DNA from: Synechococcus lacustris
GTDB taxonomy: Bacteria; Cyanobacteriota; Cyanobacteriia; PCC-6307; Cyanobiaceae
Length of the DNA stretch: 64,000 nucleotides
Assembly: GCA_903943975.1 (NCBI GenBank)
Contig: CAJAQB010000020.1
Location: 1-64,000, forward strand
Reading direction: 5' to 3'
Program-made: the position numbers and the translations under genes
Notes under the pieces: model-generated
What the model was told of the DNA's origin: nothing
Databases searched by the model: none
What the model saw: the letters and a program-made list of their open reading frames with translations, nothing else
In this document: in pieces, positions 1 to 6,603 of the stretch
How the letters are laid out: each line of letters starts with the position of its first letter
Numbering within the stretch: position 1 is the first letter of the stretch

Positions 1-92
1 ACTGATACGCCAGACATGTAGACCAGCAAAGGCAAGAGCACCCAGACCAAGTTAGATGTATCCCGAATTCAGGTTCTCAATCACACTGACTG
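1..92. other. left edge, no clear gene
   Basis: No complete gene is visible here. On the minus strand a short hydrophobic reading frame begins with a possible TTG at 50-48 and runs off the left end. It could be the N-terminus of a small membrane protein, but it is too short to judge. Confidence 0.25.
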
Positions 93-257
93 CTAATCCC
101 TCTCCCAAACTCTTTCCAGCATCTGCCTCAAGCGTTCGGTTCTGGAGGGGATGCCCAGCAGATGCTTTCTGAACAGGGAGTTCAGGCGCCAGAACTTTAA
201 CCCTGCAGCGACCGAAAAAACCGCCCAGGGCACCAGGATCAAGAGGGGGTTGTCCAT
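93..257 (-). CDS. small single-pass membrane protein, 54 aa
   Basis: I do not recognise this family. The ATG at 257 gives a 54-residue protein with one N-terminal hydrophobic segment (about residues 4-20, LLILVPWAVFSVAAG), followed by a basic, Arg-rich tail ending in ERVWERD. The frame extends upstream to 326, but that part is the antisense of a repeat copy at 287-331, so I prefer the internal ATG. One membrane helix and a cytoplasmic basic tail are what the sequence shows; no function can be inferred. It lies in a region of small and broken genes. Confidence 0.45.
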   Translation of the reverse strand: MDNPLLILVPWAVFSVAAGLKFWRLNSLFRKHLLGIPSRTERLRQMLERVWERD

Positions 258-286
258 CACGCTGCCTTCTCTCTGGATGCCCAATG

Positions 287-331
287 ATGCCCCACTGGCG
301 TTACATGTGCGATGAGGCAAAGGCACTGACC
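287..331 (+). repeat. repeat copy 1 of a small-gene 5' end
   Basis: These 45 bases match 2406-2450 at 40 positions. They encode a peptide starting MPHWRYMCD and ending EAKALT, the counterpart of PRWRYMSDGAKALT at the start of the small gene ending at 2570. The homology stops after the threonine codon. This is a fragment, sitting between a small membrane gene and the 3' end of the truncated mrr-like gene. Confidence 0.6.
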
Positions 332-965
332 AAACACACTGCCTTGTTTACTTGTTCTTCTGCAAACAGTTCGTCGTCAAATATTCTGGCGGGAACCAAT
401 CCTTATCTCAAGCAGGTTAATCACTAATTTCTTAAAATCTTCAGTTGATAACAGTTTAATTTTCTCTACAACCTCATTACTGAGTTCGCGCTGTATCTGA
501 CTAAAGTCAATCTCAATTTGCTCGTCTGGGGTCGGTTCGTTGCAAACACCTTCATCAGGAAGCAATTCTTTGTATTCTCCTCTTGGTGAATCATAAAACC
601 AATTAAATTCCTCGTACAACCTGAGGAATTCTGCATCGATCTCTAATGGAGGATTGAGAAGCAGTTGCTTGCCTGTTTCGCTAATAACGTATGTTGCTTG
701 GTGTGGGCGCTCCAGAAGACCTGCTTTAAATAAAAAAGTTATCGCCCATCCTATCCGATTACTAAAGGTATTTGGCGTTCCACCTGGCAGGCGCTGACTT
801 AATGCCTCAGCAGTCAGAGCAAGATCATCTGCTACGGCATCTCGCATCTGGATGGTTGTCATCTCATGACCGCCACCCATGACCTTGAGCAGAGGCAGCA
901 TTAGGGTCTGAAACTGCGGAACATCATTTTTGTCTGCCCCCTGAGCGCCATTACCAGTATTCACA

Positions 966-975
966 GGGGGGGGGG
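966..975. repeat. homopolymer of ten G (C on the coding strand)
   Basis: Ten consecutive G on the plus strand, read as Ala-Pro-Pro-Pro in the frame of the mrr-like gene, just upstream of its recognisable domain. Runs of this length are prone to slippage and are used for phase variation of restriction genes in other bacteria. Whether it matters here is doubtful because the gene is broken. Confidence 0.6.
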
Positions 976-1078
976 CACTGAGACCATTTGCTACATTGTG
1001 CTGCGGATATACACCATATCCTAACTGCGTTTGCAGCTTTGCATACCCCCCTCTGGGTGGGGCAATTATGTAGAACCT

Positions 1079-1113
1079 GCATATGCGGAGACCCAATATG
1101 CAAATTCTGCATA
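1079..1113. promoter_or_regulatory. inverted repeats upstream of the mrr-like domain
   Basis: GCATATGC at 1079-1086 is a perfect 8-bp palindrome. TATGCA at 1097-1102 and TGCATA at 1108-1113 are perfect inverted arms around a 5-bp spacer. The shared TGCATA core suggests an operator upstream of the mrr-like gene and supports a translation start further downstream than 1162. Function is inferred. Confidence 0.35.
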
Positions 1114-1211
1114 AACCGGCAGTAGCAGCAAGGTGGATCCGGTCAGATGATTTGCGCTTCAAGCGGTTCTCATTCTGATCGCCCTGTCCCTGCCCACGGA
1201 GAACCTTAAGG

Positions 1212-1254
1212 ATGCCCCGCTGGCGTTACATGAGCGACCAGATCAAGCTGGAGG
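1212..1254 (+). repeat. repeat copy 2 of a small-gene 5' end
   Basis: Encodes MPRWRYMSD and then diverges (QIKLEV instead of GAKALT). It matches the first 27 or so bases of the copies at 287 and 2406. It sits between the mrr-like gene and the PsiE-like gene. The reading frame continues to 1508 only as the antisense of the PsiE-like gene, so it is not a gene. Confidence 0.55.
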
Positions 1255-1264
1255 TATCCCCAGT

Positions 1265-1819
1265 TCATCTCCTTTTTTCTTTAAGAATTCTTGCCGACAC
1301 ACGTCCTTCTGGGTCCACTCCATCAAATGTGGGCGGCAACCACACACGGACAACAAGCAATAGTGCAGAAGTTGCTAAAAATAGGCATAGTGCGAGCATT
1401 TGTTTCCAATCAGTTTCCAGCACACCCTTGACTATTACCTCCCTGAGAACCGACACAATCGCTATCTCCACTGAAACTCCAATTGATACACGCTGCTCCT
1501 GCAGGTAGATGATTAAGAGTCTAAAAAGTTCTACCAATATAAGAATAAAAAGTATGTCTGCCGTGATCTCGTGGAATTGGGGTGTTGTGAGTAGCGATTG
1601 GAATATATTCTTAAGTTGCAATGCCATGACGCAGAATAAACCCATGCACAGTGACACAGCAATTAGATCCTGAACTGCCTCCAGTGATTGGACGATTTGG
1701 CGCCTGCGGAAGAATTGGTGCCATGACTGCGATGGGAAATTTTCACTTTTATTCAAGTCCGTAAGTTCACCTTCCTGATTGACATCGTGAGTTTGCGAGA
1801 TTCGTGCAGTATCTGTCAT
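1265..1819 (-). CDS. PsiE-like membrane protein
   Basis: The 184-residue protein has a hydrophilic N-terminus of about 45 residues followed by four hydrophobic segments (roughly residues 50-70, 85-108, 120-133 and 140-160). The segment ELFRLLIIYLQEQR followed by VSIGVSVEIAIVSVLREVIV matches the conserved core of the phosphate-starvation-inducible PsiE family, which are small inner-membrane proteins of unknown biochemical role. The protein is slightly longer than the E. coli member because of its N-terminal tail. Low GC and the flanking gene remnants suggest transfer. It stands alone between remnants on both sides, with no Pho-box that I can identify. Confidence 0.65.
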   Translation of the reverse strand: MTDTARISQTHDVNQEGELTDLNKSENFPSQSWHQFFRRRQIVQSLEAVQDLIAVSLCMGLFCVMALQLKNIFQSLLTTPQFHEITADILFILILVELFRLLIIYLQEQRVSIGVSVEIAIVSVLREVIVKGVLETDWKQMLALCLFLATSALLLVVRVWLPPTFDGVDPEGRVSARILKEKRR

Positions 1820-1985
1820 TTGCCTGACTTCTCGTCTGCCCTCTAAACTATAGAAGGCGCTGAATACACTTTGGCGTCACTTTGATATGAGTAAATGATC
1901 CTCGTCATCAGCCACGATTATGGATTGCCGTTTACGCCTTGTATTCGAATTGCGCAAACTATTCTTGCCTCCAAGGGCGGTCGGG

Positions 1986-2249
1986 TCATCGCAGCGCCTC
2001 CTGCTGCAGGAAGGCATGCAGTTGTTCAATTCCCCTGAGGTAGCGCTGGTGGATGGCATCCTTCATTAGTTGGCGGGGCGTCATGACGGCAAAGACAAAG
2101 CCATTGGCCTCCATGTAATCCTTCGTGGTTTTCCAGGCGAGCTCGAAGCAATACTCGAAGCGTTGAATCACTCCCTCCTTCTTCAATTGATTCAGGGCAG
2201 CAGGCCCATTGGCCATCGCATCGGCCAGCAACGCAAAGGCCCGATTCAT
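1986..2249 (-). pseudogene. HI0074-type nucleotidyltransferase substrate-binding protein with internal deletion
   Basis: The N-terminal half (VIQRFEYCFELAWKTTKDYM, then TPRQLMKDAI) is the four-helix nucleotidyltransferase substrate-binding family, HI0074 type, partner of MNT-type nucleotidyltransferases in toxin-antitoxin-like pairs. The last 20 residues (RYLRGIEQLHAFLQQEA) resemble the family's C-terminal helix. The middle part, with the usual RN-x-x-x-H/TYDE region, is missing. The product is 87 residues against about 130-145 for the family. The two ends are joined in frame, so a short protein could still be made. No nucleotidyltransferase gene lies next to it. Probably a decayed module. 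Confidence 0.65.
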
Positions 2250-2396
2250 CTAGGGGGGTGATGAAGGTTGCTGAGTCGATCACTGGCACCTGGGGCATAT
2301 CTCCAGTGTGCCTGCTGCCACAGGTTTTTGCCCGCTATGGGCTGGCGCCCGAGCGCCACAGGGGTTTACTTGGAACTCCCCCACCCACTGAAGCCC

Positions 2397-2570
2397 ATGT
2401 CCCTGGTGCCCCGCTGGCGCTACATGAGCGATGGGGCAAAGGCACTGACCAGGCGAGCCGCCGTCAGCGCTGGCGTCGTTCTGCTGGTCTTGCTGGTCTT
2501 CAGGGCCCTGGTTCCCTGGGTGCTGCTGGCACTGGTTGCCTGGTGGATCTGGAAATCAGTGGGCAAGTAG
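2397..2570 (+). CDS. small membrane protein, intact copy of the repeated gene
   Basis: Starts at ATG 2397 or GTG 2406 and gives about 55 residues: a short basic N-terminus (PRWRYMSDGAKALTRR) and one long hydrophobic segment (about VLLVLLVFRALVPWVLLAL), ending WWIWKSVGK. The GTG at 2406 aligns with the ATG that opens both fragment copies (287 and 1212), so it may be the true start. I do not recognise a function. It looks like the parental gene of the fragments, since only this copy continues into a membrane helix and a sensible C-terminus. Confidence 0.5.
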   Translation: MSLVPRWRYMSDGAKALTRRAAVSAGVVLLVLLVFRALVPWVLLALVAWWIWKSVGK

Positions 2571-2606
2571 TCCACCCCTCTGATCCCCCGCGCCACGCCA
2601 AGCCAA

Positions 2607-2632
2607 TAAAAAAGCGGACCCAAGGACCCGCT
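2607..2632 (-). terminator. intrinsic terminator for the minus strand
   Basis: On the minus strand a 7-bp stem (GCGGGTC / GGTCCGC, two G-U pairs) with a CTTG loop is followed by six U. It lies about 100 bases downstream of the LprI-like gene at 2730-3050 and would end its transcript. Confidence 0.6.
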
Positions 2633-2729
2633 CGATGACCGGGGACACTCTATGAAGTTTTGCAACGGTGCGTGGGTTTGCTGTCGTATCTGCCAGCTGT
2701 CCGAGTCACTGCAGTCGCACCAGCAGGTG

Positions 2730-3050
2730 CTAATTCCCCAGCGGTTGAAATTCCTTGAGCAGCGCCCGATTGAGGTGGTCATCGCAACCCAGCAGCAACT
2801 GCGGGTAGATGCTGCCGTCTTTGTAAGCCGCATTCGCCTTGGCGCATACCTCCCTGGTGGCGTCCTGCCAATGCTTGAACTGTTGCTGGCCGATCTTCTG
2901 CTGCAACTGCTTGTTGGACTGCTCCAGGGACAAGCTGGCGCAGTAGCGCATCTCAACGGTGGTGCCGCCAGGGCACTGAATCTTGGGTGATTGTGCTTGG
3001 GCCGCACTGAAGGGGATCAGCAACACACCAAATAGCAGTAGGCGCCTCAA
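2730..3050 (-). CDS. LprI-like (DUF1311) secreted protein
   Basis: The 106-residue protein begins with a signal peptide (RRLLLFGVLLIPFSAAQAQ, cleavage near residue 20). The mature part has four cysteines, spaced as in the lysozyme-inhibitor LprI N-terminal / DUF1311 family: a Cys pair in the first half (CPGG, MRYCASLSLEQSN), and EVCAKAN and LLGCDDHLNRALL in the second. Such proteins are exported, disulfide-bonded and small; lysozyme inhibition is known only for some. The start is a TTG at 3050; an ATG a few bases upstream is out of frame. Followed by a terminator at 2607-2632, so probably monocistronic. Confidence 0.65.
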   Translation of the reverse strand: MRRLLLFGVLLIPFSAAQAQSPKIQCPGGTTVEMRYCASLSLEQSNKQLQQKIGQQQFKHWQDATREVCAKANAAYKDGSIYPQLLLGCDDHLNRALLKEFQPLGN

Positions 3051-3130
3051 GGGAATCCATGCTTCTCCCTGCAGGATATCCCTCCTTACCGACCCTGCTC
3101 GTCAAACTGAAGCTCAATGAGTTTATATGC

Positions 3131-3168
3131 CGATAACATAGTTTATCGTGCTACATCTTGTGATGTAG
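3131..3168. promoter_or_regulatory. two tandem inverted repeats upstream of the Nif11-like gene
   Basis: CGATAA (3131-3136) and TTATCG (3143-3148) flank a 6-bp spacer, and CTACATC (3151-3157) and GATGTAG (3162-3168) flank a 4-bp spacer. They lie 50-90 bases before the start at 3220 and between divergent genes. They could be operators or RNA hairpins in a leader. No U-run follows either hairpin. Confidence 0.4.
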
Positions 3169-3176
3169 GCACTTTG

Positions 3177-3206
3177 TTTTGCGCTTTCTTGCTAAGGTTT
3201 TGCGCT
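3177..3206. repeat. direct repeat TTTTGCGCT, 21-bp period
   Basis: TTTTGCGCT occurs at 3177-3185 and again at 3198-3206, exactly two helical turns apart, just before the Nif11-like gene. This is the geometry expected of paired binding sites for a regulator, but the identity is unknown. Confidence 0.4.
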
Positions 3207-3219
3207 CTGTTTTTCTTGC

Positions 3220-3477
3220 TTGGAGCAGTCATCGCACCAACTGCTTGATGCGCTGGATCACTTCCTTCACCAGGTCGATGGTGACCCAGAGTTTGAGCGC
3301 ATTTTCTATGCCGCCACAACGCCAGCAGAAATGGTCAGCCTCGCAGTGAATAGTGGCATCCTTATTGAAGCGGATGATTTTCGTGCTCTGCTGAGGAGTG
3401 GCAGCACAGAGTTCTGGGTTGCCTGCGGCGACTCCCGTAACCCAATCACCCACCTGCAGAAGATCTTTAAGGTTTGA
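3220..3477 (+). CDS. Nif11-like domain protein
   Basis: The 85-residue protein matches the Nif11 / Nif11-like leader family: a helical N-terminus (LLDALDHFLHQVDGDPEFERIF), the AATTPAEMVSLAVNSGI core and an acidic DDF segment. The C-terminus (GDSRNPITHLQKIF) resembles a tail common in picocyanobacterial Nif11 proteins. There is no Gly-Gly cleavage site and no cysteine-rich core, so I do not read it as a lanthipeptide precursor. The only sensible start is TTG at 3220; no strong Shine-Dalgarno precedes it. Role unknown; family members occur widely in nitrogen-fixing and non-fixing cyanobacteria. Upstream inverted and direct repeats suggest regulation. Confidence 0.65.
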   Translation: MEQSSHQLLDALDHFLHQVDGDPEFERIFYAATTPAEMVSLAVNSGILIEADDFRALLRSGSTEFWVACGDSRNPITHLQKIFKV

Positions 3478-3742
3478 TCCTGCCCCTGAAGTCAGGCGCA
3501 TCGCTTATCTACCTGGTCGTCATTTCACGCCCACTTCCCATGACCTCAAGCAGGGGAAGCATGAGAGTGGTTGCCAAGGCGCATAAATAGTTTTTGAAAG
3601 AAATTCTGAACGCTTCTCAGCAAAAATGAGTGCAGCAGATACGCCTCATTCCAGCCAGCGACCATCCAAACTGAGACCAGCAATTAGACTCAATACCAAG
3701 CGGCGCCCAAGGCCTTGACAAACACCAAAAGCAACTAATCCT

Positions 3743-3979
3743 ATGCAGAGCAACATCAATGCACTTCCAATCAGCAAATGTACTGCCTGCGGGACCGAAA
3801 AACCGCTAAGCAAGGATTATTTTCAAGAGGTTCCATCCTTCGCTAAAGGTTATTCATTTTACTGCAATTCCTGTGCCGCTGAATCACAAAAGCAAAAAGC
3901 CCTGTCACTCAAAAAATTCGCTGTTGATTTCATCCTGCACAATGATATTTTTGATCGGGGAGTAGATTCACCTGCGTGA
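3743..3979 (+). CDS. small CxxC-CxxC zinc-ribbon-like protein
   Basis: The 78-residue protein has CTACG near residue 13 and CNSC near residue 41. Between the pairs lie a KPLSKDYF motif and an aromatic stretch, an arrangement typical of small treble-clef or zinc-ribbon proteins of the 'KPLSEF' type found in phages and bacteria. The C-terminal half is basic, then aliphatic, without known motifs. Zinc binding is inferred from the four cysteines. Its 3' end overlaps GGGGAGTAG (3957-3965), discussed with the mntP leader. A TTGACA hexamer lies 23 bases before the ATG, too close to be its own -35 box unless the transcript is leaderless. Confidence 0.5.
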   Translation: MQSNINALPISKCTACGTEKPLSKDYFQEVPSFAKGYSFYCNSCAAESQKQKALSLKKFAVDFILHNDIFDRGVDSPA

Positions 3980-4165
3980 TTAAATTGCACGATTTGCGAG
4001 GTTGGCTTTCCCCGCGCGAGCAATTGACGCGGAGGGGCTCAGTGGCTGCCTCGCCGGGGGGAACTGGAGGCGTTGCCTTGTAGGGCTTACAAGCGCCCAG
4101 CAGGAGTGACTTCAAATTGCACAGCCAGCAATGGCCTACAATGTCTAGCAAATTTATAGCCTCCG
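3957..4165 (+). promoter_or_regulatory. structured leader of mntP, possible manganese riboswitch
   Basis: The 186 bases between the small zinc-ribbon gene and mntP, plus the end of that gene, contain GGGGAGTAG (3957-3965), the same nonamer that opens yybP-ykoY manganese riboswitches. A stable hairpin follows (CCGCG 4012-4016 with CGCGG 4028-4032), with further G/C-rich pairing potential around 4030-4110. I could not find the conserved 3' AAGACC/GAGACC element, so the assignment is weak. The family is known to control mntP in other bacteria. Confidence 0.25.
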
Positions 4166-4717
4166 ATGTCCTGGGAAATAATCCTTTTTGCCGTTGTTCT
4201 TAGTATCGACTCATTTTCCGCTGCTTTTGCGATGGGATTTCGTCGCTTTTCGGCGAGACGTGCCTTTTCATTTGCTTTTAGTTCGGCCTTTGCCGAAGGA
4301 GGCGCCACTGCCATTGGTTTTCTGCTTGGCAGAGTAGCAAAAGATTTAATCGTTAATTACGATCATTGGGTCGCTTTCTCATTGCTAGTTGCTGTTGGCG
4401 CTCATATGTGCTGGGAGGCCTATCACCATGACCCCAATGAGACAACGGAGTCTGAAGACCCACGCACCCATGGGTTCCTGAAGATTCTCTTCATATCAAT
4501 GGTAACAAGCATTGACTCACTTGGTGTTGGCGTGACCCTGGGCCTTGCCGATAAACCTATCCTCAATTACTCGTTGGCAATTGCGCTTGCAGCATTCATT
4601 TCAACCTACCTAGGTCTCAATCTTGCCAAAAGAATGCCCGCTGCTTTTGGATCTCGCCTGGAGATACTAGGAGGTGCTGTTTTAATTGTACTTGGCTTCA
4701 AGATGCTGTCGATTTGA
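4166..4717 (+). CDS. mntP: manganese efflux pump MntP
   Basis: The 183-residue protein has the six-helix layout of MntP (DUF204), made of two related halves. Each half carries the family's Asp motif: LSIDSFSAAFAMG (Asp15) and TSIDSLGVGVTLG (Asp117). It exports Mn(II) across the cytoplasmic membrane and protects against manganese toxicity, which matters in cyanobacteria because photosystem II assembly requires a large Mn pool. The ATG at 4166 is preceded by a weak purine-rich stretch. Length is normal. The leader upstream may be regulatory. The downstream gene is convergent, so mntP is probably monocistronic or co-transcribed with the small zinc-ribbon gene. Confidence 0.9.
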   Translation: MSWEIILFAVVLSIDSFSAAFAMGFRRFSARRAFSFAFSSAFAEGGATAIGFLLGRVAKDLIVNYDHWVAFSLLVAVGAHMCWEAYHHDPNETTESEDPRTHGFLKILFISMVTSIDSLGVGVTLGLADKPILNYSLAIALAAFISTYLGLNLAKRMPAAFGSRLEILGGAVLIVLGFKMLSI

Positions 4718-4755
4718 GCATTTGCAGCCATTCCTTTGTCAGGGGCTAAATACCT

Positions 4756-5781
4756 TCAGCCGAAGGTCACACTGCCAAAAGCAGCAGCGGCCAGGAAATT
4801 TTGACGATCTGCGCCGGGACCAAACCTTTCAAACCCGGTTACATACATGGAAGTTATCCCATCACTTATCGTATATTGGCCGCCCACTGACGGCACTCCA
4901 GTTATGGTGTAAGTACCTGGGTTGAAGGTAATTACATCTGTACCCAATCCACCGATAAACTTTCCACTGCCAAATCCCTTCAATTTATCATTGCCGATGC
5001 CTAGATCAATTGTGCCCAAGTCGCCGAAACCGCCATCAAGGGCATTGACGGTGTCGTTTCCGTTGCCGGTATTGATCGTGCCACTATTAAAAATAGCGTA
5101 GGAGCCTGTACCGATGCCGGTGATGACGTCATTTCCGGTGCCGGTATTAATTGTGCTGTCGTTGATTATGCCTTGCACGCCAGTGCCAGTGATGATGTCA
5201 TTGCCGTTACCTGTATCAATCGTGACTGCGTTGTAGATGCCAACGTAGCTGATGCTATTCGCAGTAATGACGTCGTTGCCGTTGCCGGTATCAATCGTGG
5301 CTGCATTATAGATGCCAAAGCCAAAGCTTCCGGTACAAGTACCATTGATGCTGTCGTCTCCGTTGCCGGTGTCAATCGAAACATTGTTATTGATGCCACC
5401 CCAGCCACTGCCGGAGATGCCGTCATTGCCGTTGCCGGTATTTAGCGGGCCGTTGTTGGTGATGCCGTAGCCCTCGGCGCTGGTGCCAGCAATTTTATCG
5501 TTGCCATTGCTGGTATTGATAGTGCCGTTATTTAAGAGGCCAATCCGGACGTCGCTGCTGCCGATGATGTTGTCGTCTCCATTGCCGGTATCGATTGTGC
5601 CTTTGTTGCTGATGCCGGCAATGGTGGCGCTGGGATCTGTGTAGATGTAGGTACCAATTATGCTGTCATCGCCGGCAAGTGAAAAGACCTGTAACCCGGT
5701 ATCCAGAAACAAACCGTTCAAGAGGTCGCTGGCGGTGTCGGCCTGGTTTGTAAACACAAAGCCTGTAGAAAGGTTTGCCAT
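4756..5781 (-). CDS. RTX-like repeat protein, no signal peptide
   Basis: About 341 residues from the ATG at 5781. After a short N-terminus (ANLSTGFVFTNQADTASDLL) come about nine imperfect repeats of 23-27 residues, each of the form G-I-x-N-x-x-T-I-(D/N)-T-G-N-G-N-D-x-I-x-G. The second half of the unit is the calcium-binding RTX nonapeptide; the first half resembles hydrophobic beta-helix rungs. A C-terminal region (LGTDVITFNPGTYTITGV..., FERFGPGADRQNFL) could hold a type I secretion signal. There is no Sec signal. A good Shine-Dalgarno (AAGGAG) sits about 20 bases before the chosen ATG, nearer an out-of-frame ATG; a TTG at 5823 is an alternative start. A calcium-dependent, secreted protein is the likely nature. 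Confidence 0.65.
   Translation of the reverse strand: MANLSTGFVFTNQADTASDLLNGLFLDTGLQVFSLAGDDSIIGTYIYTDPSATIAGISNKGTIDTGNGDDNIIGSSDVRIGLLNNGTINTSNGNDKIAGTSAEGYGITNNGPLNTGNGNDGISGSGWGGINNNVSIDTGNGDDSINGTCTGSFGFGIYNAATIDTGNGNDVITANSISYVGIYNAVTIDTGNGNDIITGTGVQGIINDSTINTGTGNDVITGIGTGSYAIFNSGTINTGNGNDTVNALDGGFGDLGTIDLGIGNDKLKGFGSGKFIGGLGTDVITFNPGTYTITGVPSVGGQYTISDGITSMYVTGFERFGPGADRQNFLAAAAFGSVTFG
4972..5619 (-). repeat. tandem 69-81 bp coding repeats
   Basis: Imperfect tandem repeats encoding the G-I-x-N...T-G-N-G-N-D units of the RTX-like protein. On the plus strand they show as repeated 'ttgccgttgccggtatt' blocks. Such arrays expand and contract by recombination. Confidence 0.7.
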
Positions 5782-5892
5782 TGCTATGTGCCATGGTTTT
5801 TCTCCTTGTATTCGCTTAATCAAGGCGCTGCGAACATTGTTACTTAAAACAACAAAGCAGTTCCTGCCCCTAGGGCCACCAGCGCCTGTTCA

Positions 5893-6603
5893 TTACAGCT
5901 CAAACAACAGCAGGTCGGCCCCGGCAACTCCAGCCGCAAAACTGCTGAGGGCTCCGGCGGCAAAGCCCAAGCCATCGCCCTGCTGCAACCCCTTGCCATC
6001 GGCCTGGCCCTCGCCGCTAATCAACTGAATCCAGCCCTGGCTGCCGGGGGTGATCGCCAGAGACAAAGACTGCCCCGCCGCTGGCTGGGCCCGCCACAAC
6101 CGCACCGGTCGCTGGATCGCCATCGCCCCCTCGCGTTGATCAGGATCGATTAGCAACGTCCAGCCGCTACTAATCGCATAGGGCTTTTGCCCATAGGCCG
6201 GGGCGATGCCATTACTGCTGGGCTCAATCCAGATCTGCAGTAACCGGCAGGGCCGATCGCCTTCATTGATTTCGCTATGCACTACGCCAGTGCCAGCGCT
6301 CATGCGCTGCAGCTCGCCAGCGCGCAACACTTCGGCGTGACCCAGTGAATCGCGGTGGTTTAGCTGGCCCTCCACCATCACGGTGATGATCTCCATGTCG
6401 CGGTGGGGGTGCATGCCAAAGCCACGACCGGCGGCGATCACGTCGTCGTTGATCACCCGCAGCGGCCCAAAGCCCAGCCAGGCCGGGTCGTAGTGGCTGG
6501 AGAAAGAGAAGGTGTGCCAGCTATCGAGCCAGTCGAGCTGGCTGTGGAAGCGCTCGGCTGCGGGGCGAAACACCAGACCGCTGGCCGCTGATATTTGGCT
6601 CAT
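5893..6603 (-). CDS. pirin-family cupin protein
   Basis: The 236-residue bicupin matches the YhhW/pirin family. Metal ligands are visible in GMHPHRDMEIITVM (His65, His67) and GTGVVHSEIN (His109, Glu111). Members bind Fe or Ni and some oxidise quercetin; the physiological substrate is usually unknown. The C-terminal half (LISGEGQADGKGLQQGDGL) forms the second, metal-free cupin barrel. It overlaps the upstream OYE gene by four bases (ATGA), so the two are translationally coupled in one operon. Pairing with a flavin ene-reductase suggests a role in oxidising or detoxifying electrophilic aromatics or quinones; this is inference. Confidence 0.85.
   Translation of the reverse strand: MSQISAASGLVFRPAAERFHSQLDWLDSWHTFSFSSHYDPAWLGFGPLRVINDDVIAAGRGFGMHPHRDMEIITVMVEGQLNHRDSLGHAEVLRAGELQRMSAGTGVVHSEINEGDRPCRLLQIWIEPSSNGIAPAYGQKPYAISSGWTLLIDPDQREGAMAIQRPVRLWRAQPAAGQSLSLAITPGSQGWIQLISGEGQADGKGLQQGDGLGFAAGALSSFAAGVAGADLLLFEL

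Larger units (their letters stand above)
377..1162 (-). pseudogene. Mrr-like restriction protein, N-terminal domain only
   Basis: The predicted protein carries the winged-helix N-terminal domain of Mrr-type restriction endonucleases (Mrr_N): LMLPLLKVMGGG, then FSNRIGWAITFLFKAGLLE and a YVISETGKQLL hairpin, then the linker leading to LLSTEDFKKLVINLLE. In complete Mrr proteins that last motif opens the catalytic domain with its D-(E/Q)xK nuclease motif. Here the frame ends eight residues later (RIGSRQNI), so the nuclease half is absent. The first 70 or so residues do not look like Mrr and include inverted repeats and a ten-C run, so translation probably starts nearer 964 (a GTG) or further in. 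It is a remnant, or at most a DNA-binding domain on its own. The downstream break lies next to a repeat fragment at 287-331. Confidence 0.7.

Noticed and set aside
1212-1508. Open frame starting MPRWRYMSD and running to 1508
   Set aside because: Only its first nine codons match the repeat; the rest is antisense to the PsiE-like gene.
1877-2059. 60-residue minus-strand frame
   Set aside because: No recognisable motif, overlaps the HI0074-type remnant, composition like non-coding DNA.
3220-3477. Nif11-like gene considered as a lanthipeptide precursor
   Set aside because: No Gly-Gly cleavage site, no Cys/Ser/Thr-rich core and no LanM nearby.
4972-5619. Tandem repeats considered as a CRISPR array
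   Set aside because: Units are imperfect, directly adjacent and in frame as RTX-type protein repeats; there are no spacers.
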